Below, piece by piece: positions 25,429 to 34,200 of a stretch of DNA of 64,000 nt. The stretch is from Polyangiaceae bacterium (GTDB taxonomy: Bacteria > Myxococcota_A > Polyangia > Polyangiales > Polyangiaceae). Under the pieces are notes generated by a model. That model saw only the letters and a program-made list of their open reading frames with translations, did no database searches and was not told the origin of the DNA. The position numbers were made by a program, and so were the translations under genes. The stretch covers positions 607,701 to 671,700 of the forward strand of contig JACKEB010000014.1 in assembly GCA_020633205.1 (NCBI GenBank), in the 5' to 3' direction. Positions within the stretch are counted from its first letter, which is position 1; each line of letters begins with the position of its first letter.

Positions 25429-26985
25429 ATGGCACTCGCCCTTTCTCAGCCCCCGGCCAGCATCGGACCGCACACGGTCGTCGACCTAAGCAAAGCGCGC
25501 TTGGAGAGCGGACTTTTGCACTCCACGTTGGAGCAGCTACCCGACGCAGTGGTCGTGTGTGACGTTGCGGGTGCGCTGGTGTACGCAAACCAGGCGGCGC
25601 GCCGTCTGTTCATGCTGCCCTCCACTCAGGCCCCTCCGGACTGGTTCAACAACTTCGAGCTGGTGCGGCCAGGGACCGAGGAGAGCGTGCTACCTTTGGA
25701 TACACCGTTGCAGCACGCGCTACGTGGCACCCGCGTGGACGGGGCGGAGCTCGTATTGCGCACGCCCGTCGAGGCAGGCAGCTACGTCGTGATCGACTGC
25801 TTCCCCCTGCGTTCGGAGTCCGGCGAGGTCACCGGCGCGGTCCAGATGACTCGAGATATTACCGAGCGGAAATGGATCGAGGAAGAGCTACGCAACAACA
25901 ACGCCGAGCTGCAGAGCAGCATCGCGGCAATGGAGGAGCGGGCTGAAGAGGAAGGGTTGATCACCGAGATGGGTGATCTGCTTCAGAGCTGCGTGACGAC
26001 GGACGAGTTCTATTTCGTCGTGAGCGGCTACTGCCGACGCATCTTCCGTCGCGAACCCGGAGGTGTGTACGTGATGGCCTCCGACCGCACACAGGTGCAG
26101 CTGGTTGCCCAGTGGGGTGATGAGCCGGGACTCGCGGAGCAGTTCAGTAGTGAGGGCTGCTGGGCGCTACGTCGGAGCCGCAGCCATCGCTATGGTGGCT
26201 TACGCCTCGCGCCAGCCTGTGGCCATGCGGATTTGCATAGCCAGAGCGAATACACCTGCATCCCGATGATGGCCCAGGGTGAGGCGCTGGGTGTGTTGCA
26301 TATGCGCAACCAACCTGGAGATGGGCACCTCCACGCAAGCGTGCTGCGTAGCCGCGAACGCATCGTGGTCAGCGTAGGTGAACACATCGCGCTGGCGCTC
26401 GCGAACCTCAAGCTCCGCGACACGCTGCGCTTGCAGGCGACTCGCGACCCGTTGACTGGGCTCTACAACAGACGCTACCTTGAGGAAACGCTTCAGCGCG
26501 AGCTCTCCCGAACCGCGCGTACCGAGCGCCCAGTGAGCCTCGTGATGATCGACCTGGATCACTTCAAGCGCTACAACGACACCTTCGGACATGCCGCGGC
26601 GGATCAAGTGCTGAAGGGTGTGAGTCAGCTGCTGCGGAGCAGCTTCCGCACCACGGACGTCGTGTGTCGCTATGGTGGGGAAGAGCTGGTCGTGGTGATG
26701 CCGGAGGCCTCTGTGCAGGCGGCGTATGATCGCGCCGAAGCCACTCGGAAAGAGATCGCCAAGCTCGAGATCACCCACGAAGGTCAGACGCTGGGTAGAG
26801 TCACCGCGTCGATGGGCGTTGCCGGTACCGAGGCCCACGGAAAATCTGCAGTGGACCTGTTCCGCGCGGCAGACGCCGCGCTGTACGCCGCCAAGGCAGC
26901 CGGTCGAGACGCCGTGATGGTCTACGACTCGTCGCAAACCACCGCGCCTGCGGCCCGCACCACTGGTAAAGACGAGCGCAAATAG
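25429..26985 (+). CDS. Diguanylate cyclase (PAS-GAF-GGDEF)
   Basis: A 518-aa cyclase. A PAS domain follows the N-terminus (LEQLPDAVVVCDVAGALVYA ... VTGAVQMTRDITERKWIEEEL). A coiled coil leads to a GAF-like domain (EGLITEMGDLLQSCVTTDEF ... IPMMAQGEALGVLHM). The C-terminal GGDEF domain starts DPLTGLYNRRYLE and has the active site GGEEL. The product-inhibition I-site RxxD is present as RTTD five residues upstream. It should synthesise cyclic di-GMP under PAS/GAF control. The frame is open to 25024 but overlaps the sigma gene; ATG 25429 is chosen. Confidence 0.92.
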   Translation: MALALSQPPASIGPHTVVDLSKARLESGLLHSTLEQLPDAVVVCDVAGALVYANQAARRLFMLPSTQAPPDWFNNFELVRPGTEESVLPLDTPLQHALRGTRVDGAELVLRTPVEAGSYVVIDCFPLRSESGEVTGAVQMTRDITERKWIEEELRNNNAELQSSIAAMEERAEEEGLITEMGDLLQSCVTTDEFYFVVSGYCRRIFRREPGGVYVMASDRTQVQLVAQWGDEPGLAEQFSSEGCWALRRSRSHRYGGLRLAPACGHADLHSQSEYTCIPMMAQGEALGVLHMRNQPGDGHLHASVLRSRERIVVSVGEHIALALANLKLRDTLRLQATRDPLTGLYNRRYLEETLQRELSRTARTERPVSLVMIDLDHFKRYNDTFGHAAADQVLKGVSQLLRSSFRTTDVVCRYGGEELVVVMPEASVQAAYDRAEATRKEIAKLEITHEGQTLGRVTASMGVAGTEAHGKSAVDLFRAADAALYAAKAAGRDAVMVYDSSQTTAPAARTTGKDERK

Positions 26986-27071
26986 GCTGCGAACAGACTG
27001 TTCCCTCTCCGCAACCAGGCTAGAGGTGCGCTCGCCTCCTATGCAGCCTAGGGTGCATCTAGGAGACGCGA

Positions 27072-27989
27072 ATGGGACTCTTGATCGACGGTGAGTGGCA
27101 CGACCAATGGTACGACACGGAGAAGACCGGGGGGCACTTCGTGCGCCACGACTCGAGCTTCCGTGAGCAAGTTGGCAGCGGGCCAAACGCGCGGCCCTTT
27201 TCGCCCGGGCGCTACCACCTCTACGTGAGCTACGCGTGCCCTTGGGCTCACCGCACGCTGATCGTGCGCAAGCTCAAGCAAATCGAAGCGTCCATCGACG
27301 TGAGCGCGGTGCACTGGTTGATGCTCGAAGAGGGCTGGGTCTTCAACGCAGACTACCCGGACCACGAAAATCAGAAGCAGCGGCTGCACGAGGTCTACAC
27401 GCTGGCCAAGTCCGACTACTCGGGGCGCGTGACAGTGCCGATCCTGTGGGACAAGCAGACCAAGTCGATCGTGAACAACGAGAGCGCGGAGATCATCCGC
27501 ATGTTCAACACAGACTTCGGCGGCAACGACCTGGATCTCTACCCAGAGCATTTGCGCGCGGAAATTAATTCGGTCAATGCCTGGGTCTACGACGACGTGA
27601 ACAACGGCGTCTACAAGGCGGGCTTTGCCACCAAGCAGAGCGTCTACGAACACGCCGTCGAGCGCCTGTTTGCAGCACTGGATCGCCTGGAGGACATGCT
27701 CCGGGGCAACGACTACCTCGTGGGCAATCAGCTGACCGAGGCCGATGTTCGCCTGTTCACCACGTTGCTTCGCTTCGACCCCGTGTACGTCGGGCACTTC
27801 AAGTGCAACCGTCGACGTATCGTGGATTACCCGAACCTCTGGGCGTTCACGCGGCGGATCTACGGGCTACCCGGCGTCGCCGAGACTGTGCACCTCGATC
27901 ACATCAAGGGCCACTACTACGGGAGCCATCGCACCATCAATCCGACGGGGATCGTCCCTGTCGGCCCGGACATCGACTTCGGCGTCTGA
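27072..27989 (+). CDS. Glutathionyl-hydroquinone reductase-like glutathione transferase
   Basis: A 305-aa omega/xi-class glutathione transferase. The catalytic motif YVSYACPWAHRTLIV has the active Cys in CPWA, as in YqjG/EcmB proteins. The C-terminal alpha domain and NYLVGNQLTEADVRLFTTLLRFDPVY-type segment (here NDYLVGNQLTEADVRLF) fit the same family. These enzymes reduce S-glutathionyl-hydroquinones in detoxification or biodegradation. A clear Shine-Dalgarno (CTAGGAGACG) precedes the ATG. It stands alone. Confidence 0.92.
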   Translation: MGLLIDGEWHDQWYDTEKTGGHFVRHDSSFREQVGSGPNARPFSPGRYHLYVSYACPWAHRTLIVRKLKQIEASIDVSAVHWLMLEEGWVFNADYPDHENQKQRLHEVYTLAKSDYSGRVTVPILWDKQTKSIVNNESAEIIRMFNTDFGGNDLDLYPEHLRAEINSVNAWVYDDVNNGVYKAGFATKQSVYEHAVERLFAALDRLEDMLRGNDYLVGNQLTEADVRLFTTLLRFDPVYVGHFKCNRRRIVDYPNLWAFTRRIYGLPGVAETVHLDHIKGHYYGSHRTINPTGIVPVGPDIDFGV

Positions 27990-28034
27990 CGCGACGCCAC
28001 TTCGGAAGGCGCGGCTGGTGTATGCTCGCCAGGA

Positions 28035-28358
28035 GTGAGCCTGAGTGACGCAGAGCCGGATCCCGTAGGGACGATCATGGCAGTGACGCCGCCGGTGTTC
28101 GCGCTCTTGGGGCTCTTGATCCCGGTCATCGAAGTGCCGGTGCAAATCGTGATCTGGCTGATCGTCACGCTGCTCATCGTTTACGACGGGCGGCGCTGGC
28201 CGGGTCTTGCGTGGCCTTTTTGGCTCGCTGCCAGTGTCTGCGTGTGGCCGCTGGCGCTGCTGGGCTACGCATTCGACCGTCGCGCAAAGGGCGGCCCCGG
28301 CATCCTCAGCTTGGTCGTCCTGGGCCTGACGGTCTGGGGTGCGACTTGGTTCGTTTGA
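28035..28358 (+). CDS. Small three-helix membrane protein
   Basis: A 107-aa protein with a GTG start and an alternative ATG at 28077. Hydrophobic helices cover VFALLGLLIPVIEVPVQIVIWLIV, AWPFWLAASVCVWPLALLG and GILSLVVLGLTVWGATWFV. Short basic/acidic loops (YDGRRW, YAFDRRAKGG) separate them. No family recognised. Confidence 0.68.
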   Translation: MSLSDAEPDPVGTIMAVTPPVFALLGLLIPVIEVPVQIVIWLIVTLLIVYDGRRWPGLAWPFWLAASVCVWPLALLGYAFDRRAKGGPGILSLVVLGLTVWGATWFV

Positions 28359-28377
28359 ACAGCGCTGGCGCCCCCTA

Positions 28378-29853
28378 CTAGGCGGGAATTGCCGCGCGGT
28401 AAAAGCGTTCGAGGTCGTCTCGCAGGCGCTCCATCGACGGCGGATGCACGTACATCATGTGCCCGGCGGGGTAGGTTGCCTGGTAGACGTTTGCGCGGAT
28501 GTGTTCCTCCCGCCCCAGGTGAGACGCGGTGTATTCCGTAGCGAAGAAGGGCGTCGCCAGATCGTACATGCCATTCGCGAAGAACACCTTGAGGTGAGGG
28601 TTCATCAACATGCTGCGCCGCAAGTGCTCCGCGGTATTCGGGTAGCCCATGCGCTTGTCGTCCGCCCAGCTCCAGCTCTCGTTCACCTTCAAGCTGATGG
28701 CCTCGTAGCGTCGCGTGTCTGGATAGCCGAGCTCTTGGCGCAGGTACTGATTCACCGTCGCGGTGTACGGCCCGAGCGGCTGGATGTAGCTCGGGTCTTC
28801 CATCGGTAGCTCTCCGACGTGATCGGGATCCGTGCCGATGTAGCGCGCATCGAGGCGCCCGATGACCTGGCTGCGCTCACGCAGCAGCTCCTTGGTGAAG
28901 CGCCCGATCTCGATGCGTAGATCCGCCCGCTCGAGCCACGCGGCGCTGAGCCCGGTGAAGTAGGAGAGCTTCAGCGCGACCTGGGTGCGCTCCTCTGCGG
29001 GCAGCTGATTGCCCTGTAAAAGGGCGCGCGCGTAGTCACCGATGGCGTACGCTCGTGCTTCCTTGAGGAAAGATTCGAGATCGCCGCCCGGCGGCTTGAC
29101 GGCGCCGTGATACGCCGCCACCGCCGCGTAGCTCGGCAAGTACAGCACATGGGGTAGGTCGTTCCCCGTCTCGAACACCAAGGTGCCGAGGTGCATCGCG
29201 TTGCTGATCATCACGCTGCCGTTCATCACCACCCCGGCTTGCAGCAGTTCATCAGCAATGGCTGCGGCGCGTGTCGTGCCGTAACTCTCCCCCGCCAAGA
29301 ACTTCGGCGACGTCCAGCGGTTGTGCTTCGTCAGCCAAGTTTGAATGAACTCGGCCAAGGACGATGCATCCCGCTTGATCTCGTAGAACTCCTTGGCCTT
29401 TGTCTTGCCATGAGCGCGGCTGTAGCCCGTGCCCACTGGATCGACGAACACCAGATCGGTGATGTCGAGCAGCGAATGCTCGTTGTCCACGATGGAGTAG
29501 GGTGGGGGGAGGGGAGCAGCGGCGTCTGACATCATGAGCCTGCGAGGCCCGAGGCAACCCAGGTGCAACCACATGGCTGAGGAGCCCGGGCCGCCGTTGA
29601 ACGCGAACGTCACAGGGCGCGCGGCAGCATCCGCCACCTCCCCCCGCAGATAACTCACGTGGAAAATACTGGCCTGCGGCTCATCCTCGGCGTCCCGCAA
29701 GATCAGCGTCGCGGCGGTGGCGGTGTACGGGATACGCGCGCCGCGAATCGAGACTTCGTGCTCCGTCGTATGGCTGGTTTCCTTGGGCGGCGACTTCTTG
29801 TCGCTGTCGCTCTTGCTGTCGTCGCTGTCTTTGGTGTCGCTGTCTTGCGCCAT
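28378..29853 (-). CDS. S10 family serine carboxypeptidase
   Basis: A 491-aa enzyme with the alpha/beta hydrolase fold of family S10. NGGPGSSAMWLHLG is the oxyanion-hole motif, GESYGTTRAAAIAD carries the catalytic Ser, NGMYDLATPFF the catalytic Asp, and YPAGHMMYV the catalytic His. The N-terminus before the domain is a polar Asp/Ser/Lys stretch with no signal peptide. ATG codons at 29907 and 29871 are also in frame; 29853 (MAQDSDTK) is chosen. Function: removal of C-terminal residues from peptides. Confidence 0.9.
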   Translation of the reverse strand: MAQDSDTKDSDDSKSDSDKKSPPKETSHTTEHEVSIRGARIPYTATAATLILRDAEDEPQASIFHVSYLRGEVADAAARPVTFAFNGGPGSSAMWLHLGCLGPRRLMMSDAAAPLPPPYSIVDNEHSLLDITDLVFVDPVGTGYSRAHGKTKAKEFYEIKRDASSLAEFIQTWLTKHNRWTSPKFLAGESYGTTRAAAIADELLQAGVVMNGSVMISNAMHLGTLVFETGNDLPHVLYLPSYAAVAAYHGAVKPPGGDLESFLKEARAYAIGDYARALLQGNQLPAEERTQVALKLSYFTGLSAAWLERADLRIEIGRFTKELLRERSQVIGRLDARYIGTDPDHVGELPMEDPSYIQPLGPYTATVNQYLRQELGYPDTRRYEAISLKVNESWSWADDKRMGYPNTAEHLRRSMLMNPHLKVFFANGMYDLATPFFATEYTASHLGREEHIRANVYQATYPAGHMMYVHPPSMERLRDDLERFYRAAIPA

Positions 29854-29966
29854 GCCGCAGTTTTCATGCATCACGCTCGCCGCCGCAATGCGTCTGCGCA
29901 AAGGCACAAAAAGCGAACCGCCCGCGAGGCAGCGCCAAGCGGGCGGTTGAGCTGTGGAGCGCTGCC

Positions 29967-31373
29967 TCAGCGGTTCGACATGAAGATGCGCAGCAGGAAC
30001 ATGAACAGGTTCCTGAGCTGCACAAGGAGCGCGAGCGCGTCACCCACTGCGTCATCCATCTCGCTCTTTCGGAAGATGTACCAGGTGACGTAGAGCAGCG
30101 TCAGCGTCGAGAGGATCGCACCGGCGGTGGCGATCGCGAGGCTGAACGGCTCGCTACCAAGGAAGAACGCCATGATGCAGCCGATGAACACCACGACGAA
30201 GCCGATGGCGACGACGCTACCGAGCCAGGAGAAGTTCTTGCGCGACACGAACACATAGCCCGTCATCGAGCAGAACACCGCGAGCACCATCAGGAACGCG
30301 TCCCGCACCGGCGCGGCGCTCATCGTCTCCCCCATACCGGCGTAGTACTGCGCGACGAACACCATCGGAGCCATCTCGAGACCCATCAACGCGGCGACGC
30401 CCATGAGCGCGGCGATGTTCAGGTACTTCACCTTGCTGAACCAGCTGGCGACGATGGTTCCCACGAACAACGCGCCGAAGGCGATGTATTGCAGGTTGGG
30501 GTTGGCGAGCATTGCGCCCACGATCATCGGAACCTGGACGATTTTCCCTTCTGGCGAAGTCATCGTCTGAGTTGGCCCAAGAGACACTGCCGCAAAGCCT
30601 ACGACGACCGCCACGAAGGCAGAAGCCGTGAGCAGCCCATACACCTTGCGCAGGTACTGCAAGCGCTGCACGCCGAGAGCCGGGGCACCCACGGCTTGGG
30701 CGAGCTGATTGACCATGCCGCCTTGTTGCTGTTGCCCCGGGGCACCGGCCGGAGCGAAGCCGCCGCCACCCCCCATTGCCATCGCGCCACCTGCCATTGC
30801 ACCGGCGCTTGCCATTGCGCCGCCCATGGCTGCGCCGTACGCGCCTGCCGCTTGACCGTAGCCGCCTGCCGCTTGGGCGTAGCCGCCCGCGGCTTGCCCG
30901 TAGCCGCCCGCGGCTTGCCCTGCTGCTTGGCCGTAGCCAGCCGGTGGCTGACCGTATGCTGGCGATGGCGCGGGCGCCGCCTGCTGTGCATAGCCTTGAG
31001 CTGCCTGTGGCTGCTGTTGCCATTGAGCAGCGGGAGCTGCGGGGGCCTGCTGAGCATATCCCTGGGGAGACGCTGGGGGTGCGGATGGAGCTTGTTGGCT
31101 CTGCTGGGCTGCGTGAGCTGCGGCCAGCATCGCCTGAGCCTCCGGCACTGCCTCGAGCGGCATGGTGGCGCCGAAGCCCTTGTTCGAAGCTGGCGCACTG
31201 GCCGCGGGTGCGGCGCCTGCGGGCGTCACCGTCACTTGGAAGCCACCGCCGGGCAGGGGCTGGGCCGCCATGTGCATGCCCTGGGCGGCGTAGCTCTGCT
31301 GGTACTGAGCCAGCGTCTGCTGATCGAGATCGGGGTTTCCCGTGTTCACCTGAAACGTCATTGGGCCACTCAT
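29967..31373 (-). CDS. Bax inhibitor-1/YccA family protein with a low-complexity N-terminal region
   Basis: A 468-aa protein. Residues about 95-230 are a Gln/Ala/Gly/Pro/Tyr-rich tract with QAAGGYGQ repeats. The C-terminal half is a seven-helix BI-1 domain: YGLLTASAFVAVVVGF, MIVGAMLANPNLQYIAF, MGVAALMGLEMAPMVFVA, FLMVLAVFCSMTGYVFVS, VVAIGFVVVFIGCIMAFF, ATAGAILSTLTLLYVTW and a charged C-terminal helix with LLRIF. BI-1 proteins act as pH-gated Ca/proton leak channels in characterised cases. GAGGAGC before ATG 31373 fixes the start. The prion-like N-terminus is unusual. Confidence 0.88.
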   Translation of the reverse strand: MSGPMTFQVNTGNPDLDQQTLAQYQQSYAAQGMHMAAQPLPGGGFQVTVTPAGAAPAASAPASNKGFGATMPLEAVPEAQAMLAAAHAAQQSQQAPSAPPASPQGYAQQAPAAPAAQWQQQPQAAQGYAQQAAPAPSPAYGQPPAGYGQAAGQAAGGYGQAAGGYAQAAGGYGQAAGAYGAAMGGAMASAGAMAGGAMAMGGGGGFAPAGAPGQQQQGGMVNQLAQAVGAPALGVQRLQYLRKVYGLLTASAFVAVVVGFAAVSLGPTQTMTSPEGKIVQVPMIVGAMLANPNLQYIAFGALFVGTIVASWFSKVKYLNIAALMGVAALMGLEMAPMVFVAQYYAGMGETMSAAPVRDAFLMVLAVFCSMTGYVFVSRKNFSWLGSVVAIGFVVVFIGCIMAFFLGSEPFSLAIATAGAILSTLTLLYVTWYIFRKSEMDDAVGDALALLVQLRNLFMFLLRIFMSNR

Positions 31374-31714
31374 GGCGTGCTCCTCGGAAAGGGCGCGAAA
31401 GGCGACGCTGTGTCACCTCGCGCACTCAGCATATGTGAGGCGCGGTCGGTCAGTCCCCGGCCGAGTTGCGTATTAAAGAAGAGATCAGGCTGGATTCAGA
31501 CTGTGGGGAAACGGACCCCTCACTCGGGTGCTCCGACAGCGACCAGCGAGCGTCACTTTTCCATCCGCAATCTCACGAGGATGGCTCGTTTGATAGGATG
31601 TGGGGGAAGGTAGGATACGGCGTATCCGCTGGTATTCCATTGGGTCTCTGCCTCGGGCTGTCGACCGAGCGTTGGCGGGCGATACTCAAAGTCTCCGTGA
31701 ACACCGACCCTGCC
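31374..31714. other. Divergent promoter region, 341 bp
   Basis: It lies between the BI-1 gene (leftward) and the first Ser/Thr kinase (rightward). No coding frame stands out. The frame of the kinase is open through the whole stretch, but the sequence before 31715 is not kinase-like and was left out. Confidence 0.4.
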
Positions 31715-33175
31715 ATGCTCAGTATCGCGACCGAGCGCGTCGGTACCACGCTGAACGAAAAGTGGCACCTGGACGCGCTGCTCGGCGTGGGTGGTATGGC
31801 AGCGGTCTACGCGGCGACCCACCGGAACCGGAGCCGCGCGGCGATCAAGGTGCTGCACCCGCAGCTCGCGATGCAGCTCGCGATGCGAGATCGCTTCCGT
31901 AGGGAAGGCTACGTAGCCAACACCGTCGAGCACCCTGGTGCGCTGCGCGTCCTCGACGACGACATCGATCCGATCTCCAAGGCGACCTATCTGGTCGTGG
32001 AGCTGCTCGACGGGGAGTCGATGGACACCCGCCTTCGGCGCGCGCCTGCTCTCGACTACAGTCAGCTGGTGCGCATCGCGTGTGACGTCCTCGAGGTGCT
32101 CGAAGCGGCGCACGCCAAGGGTGTCGTCCATCGGGACATCAAGCCCGACAACATCTTCTTGCTCGAGGACGAGTCGGGGGAGCACATCGGCACGAAGCTC
32201 CTCGACTTCGGCGTTGCGCGGCTCGTGGAGGAAGGCGCCGGCAGCGTGACGCTGACCGGCAATGCCATGGGCACGCCAGCGTTCATGGCGCCGGAGCAAG
32301 CCGAGGCGAACTGGCCGGAGGTCGAATCGAGGACGGATATCTGGGCGCTGGGCGCCACGCTCTTCTTCGCGATCACCGGGCGCTACGTGCACGAGGCGCG
32401 GAACGCGAACCTGATGCTGATCCATGCGGCAACGCGGGAGGCCCCGGAGCTCTTGAGCGTGGACTCCAGCGTGCCTCCCGCCTTGGCCCAGGTCATCGAT
32501 CAAGCCTTGAAGTTCGATAAGGCCGACCGCTTTGCGTCTGCGGCTGACTTCGCGGACGCCTTGCGCGCGGCGCTCGCCGAGAGCGAGCCAGACGTATCGC
32601 TGCCGATGAGCTTGGTCCCCGCGACGGACCAATCACTCACGTTGCCCGCCAGTGCGCCGACATCCAGCGAGACGCTGGCGAGTGCGACCCTGAGCAAGAC
32701 TCAACCCAGCGGAGCTCCAGAAGCTCGAGCGCGCTGGCCTTGGATAGCGGTAGCGGCCCTGGTGTGCGGCGGTGCGCTCTTCTTGGCGTTTGGCTATCCC
32801 GGCAGCGACTCCGGTGCTGTGCCTTCGTCCCAGCCGTCGGCCGAACAGAGCGATGGCCTCCCCGCGGAGCCGGCGTCCGCCACGGGGCCTGAGCCGCCAC
32901 CCCCGAGCACGAGCAGTCCCGTCCCGAGCTCAGCGGATGAAGTCCCCACTGCGGCCTCGAGTGCCTCAGCGCCCGCGGCCAGCGTTTCCGCGGCGAGGGC
33001 TCCTGCACATCCGAAACCGCCAGTTGTGGCAACGTCTAAACCAGCCTCCACCCCGGTCAAGCCAGCTGCCAAAGCTACCGCTTCGCCAACGGGGCGTGCT
33101 ACCGCTGAAGCCACGCCGAGCGCGGCGTTTCCGCCGCCAGCGCCCAAAGCCGATCCCTTCGACCGCCAGTACTGA
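31715..33175 (+). CDS. Ser/Thr protein kinase, membrane-anchored
   Basis: A 486-aa Hanks-type kinase. The glycine-rich loop is LLGVGGMAAVYAATH, the ATP lysine is in AAIKVLH, the catalytic loop is VHRDIKPDN and the Mg loop is DFGVAR. The activation segment is AMGTPAFMAPEQA. The catalytic domain covers about 12-275, followed by a spacer, one membrane helix (WIAVAALVCGGALFLAFGY) and an outside Pro/Ala/Ser tail. An in-frame GTG at 31697 is an alternative start. It is coupled by TGATG to a TPR/PEGA-type partner, a pairing repeated at 50 kb. Confidence 0.92.
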   Translation: MLSIATERVGTTLNEKWHLDALLGVGGMAAVYAATHRNRSRAAIKVLHPQLAMQLAMRDRFRREGYVANTVEHPGALRVLDDDIDPISKATYLVVELLDGESMDTRLRRAPALDYSQLVRIACDVLEVLEAAHAKGVVHRDIKPDNIFLLEDESGEHIGTKLLDFGVARLVEEGAGSVTLTGNAMGTPAFMAPEQAEANWPEVESRTDIWALGATLFFAITGRYVHEARNANLMLIHAATREAPELLSVDSSVPPALAQVIDQALKFDKADRFASAADFADALRAALAESEPDVSLPMSLVPATDQSLTLPASAPTSSETLASATLSKTQPSGAPEARARWPWIAVAALVCGGALFLAFGYPGSDSGAVPSSQPSAEQSDGLPAEPASATGPEPPPPSTSSPVPSSADEVPTAASSASAPAASVSAARAPAHPKPPVVATSKPASTPVKPAAKATASPTGRATAEATPSAAFPPPAPKADPFDRQY

Positions 33176-34167
33176 TGCGATTCAACCAGCCAAGTCCAGT
33201 TCGCGTGATGAGTGTGCTCGCGACGTGCGCGGGCTTGCTGCTCACAACGAGCGTCGGTCGCGCCGACCCAGCGGCAGAGGCGACGGCGCTCTTCCAGTCA
33301 GCGCGTGACGACATGAAGTCTGGCAACTACCAAGCAGCTTGCCCCAAGCTGCGGGCGAGCCTGCGGCTCAAGCACGCTTCGGGGACGCTCTTGAACCTCG
33401 CCCTCTGCGAGGAGCAAGCAGGAGAGCTTGCGAGCAGCTGGGCTCATTTCCTCGAGGCAGCGGCTTCGATGTCTCCAGGAGACGAGCGCATTCCCATCGC
33501 GAAGCAACGCGCTGCCGCGCTGGAGCCGCGTTTACCCCGCCTCACATTGCTCCTCCCCCCCGGCGCCCCAGAATCCACGCGGGTCGAACGGGATGGTGAG
33601 GCGGTGTCCAAGGCAAGCCTCGGCGTCGCGATCCCGGTGAATCCGGGGAAGCACCGCATCGTCGTGATCGCCGAAGACGGTGGACGAACCGAGGCCGAGC
33701 TCGAGATCTCCGAACGCGGAGCGCAGGAGCTGACCCTGACACTGCCCGCACCGCTGCCCAAGTCCGTCGAGCCTACGCCCAATGGGGCTCCGCCAGCAGG
33801 ATCTTCTGCCCCGGGGCGAATCCCTGGGGATACGGGGGCCAATGAAGCAGGGCCTCCGACGCTTGCAATCGTCGTAGGTGGCATTGGCGTGCTTGGCGTG
33901 GTCGCTGGCGCGGTCACGGCAAGCATGGCGCACTCGAAACGCGATCAGGCGGACGACCACTGTCCCAACCAGCGCTGCGACGCCGAAGGGGATTCGCTGA
34001 TTGAGGATGGCAAGCAGTTCGCGACCATCTCATGGATCTCCTGGGTGGTCGGTGGGGTCGGTCTGATTGGCGGGACCTACTTGTGGCTCTCCCACGACTC
34101 GTCGAATCAGATCGACGTCGCCGCTGGCCCGAGCAGCGCGTCGTTGCGCTATCGCCTGCGCTTCTAG
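33175..34167 (+). CDS. TPR/PEGA-type secreted partner of the first kinase
   Basis: A 330-aa protein with a signal peptide (MSVLATCAGLLLTTSVGRA), a TPR-like block (AAEATALFQSARDDMKSGNY ... GTLLNLALCEEQAGELASSW), a beta-sandwich PEGA-like segment (TRVERDGEAVSKASLG, HRIVVIAEDGG), a Pro/Gly spacer, then two C-terminal hydrophobic helices with the Cys-rich stretch DDHCPNQRC between them. The paralog at 49767-50843 has the same order. It starts within the kinase stop (TGATG). It may present the kinase with envelope cues. Confidence 0.84.
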   Translation: MRFNQPSPVRVMSVLATCAGLLLTTSVGRADPAAEATALFQSARDDMKSGNYQAACPKLRASLRLKHASGTLLNLALCEEQAGELASSWAHFLEAAASMSPGDERIPIAKQRAAALEPRLPRLTLLLPPGAPESTRVERDGEAVSKASLGVAIPVNPGKHRIVVIAEDGGRTEAELEISERGAQELTLTLPAPLPKSVEPTPNGAPPAGSSAPGRIPGDTGANEAGPPTLAIVVGGIGVLGVVAGAVTASMAHSKRDQADDHCPNQRCDAEGDSLIEDGKQFATISWISWVVGGVGLIGGTYLWLSHDSSNQIDVAAGPSSASLRYRLRF

Positions 34168-34200
34168 GGAAACCGCGGTTCTAGGTAAAACGTGGTCTGA

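Noticed and set aside
31553..32632. 359-aa minus-strand frame opposite the first kinase
   Set aside because: The plus strand carries all kinase motifs here; the minus frame is Arg/His-rich and typical of a high-GC shadow.
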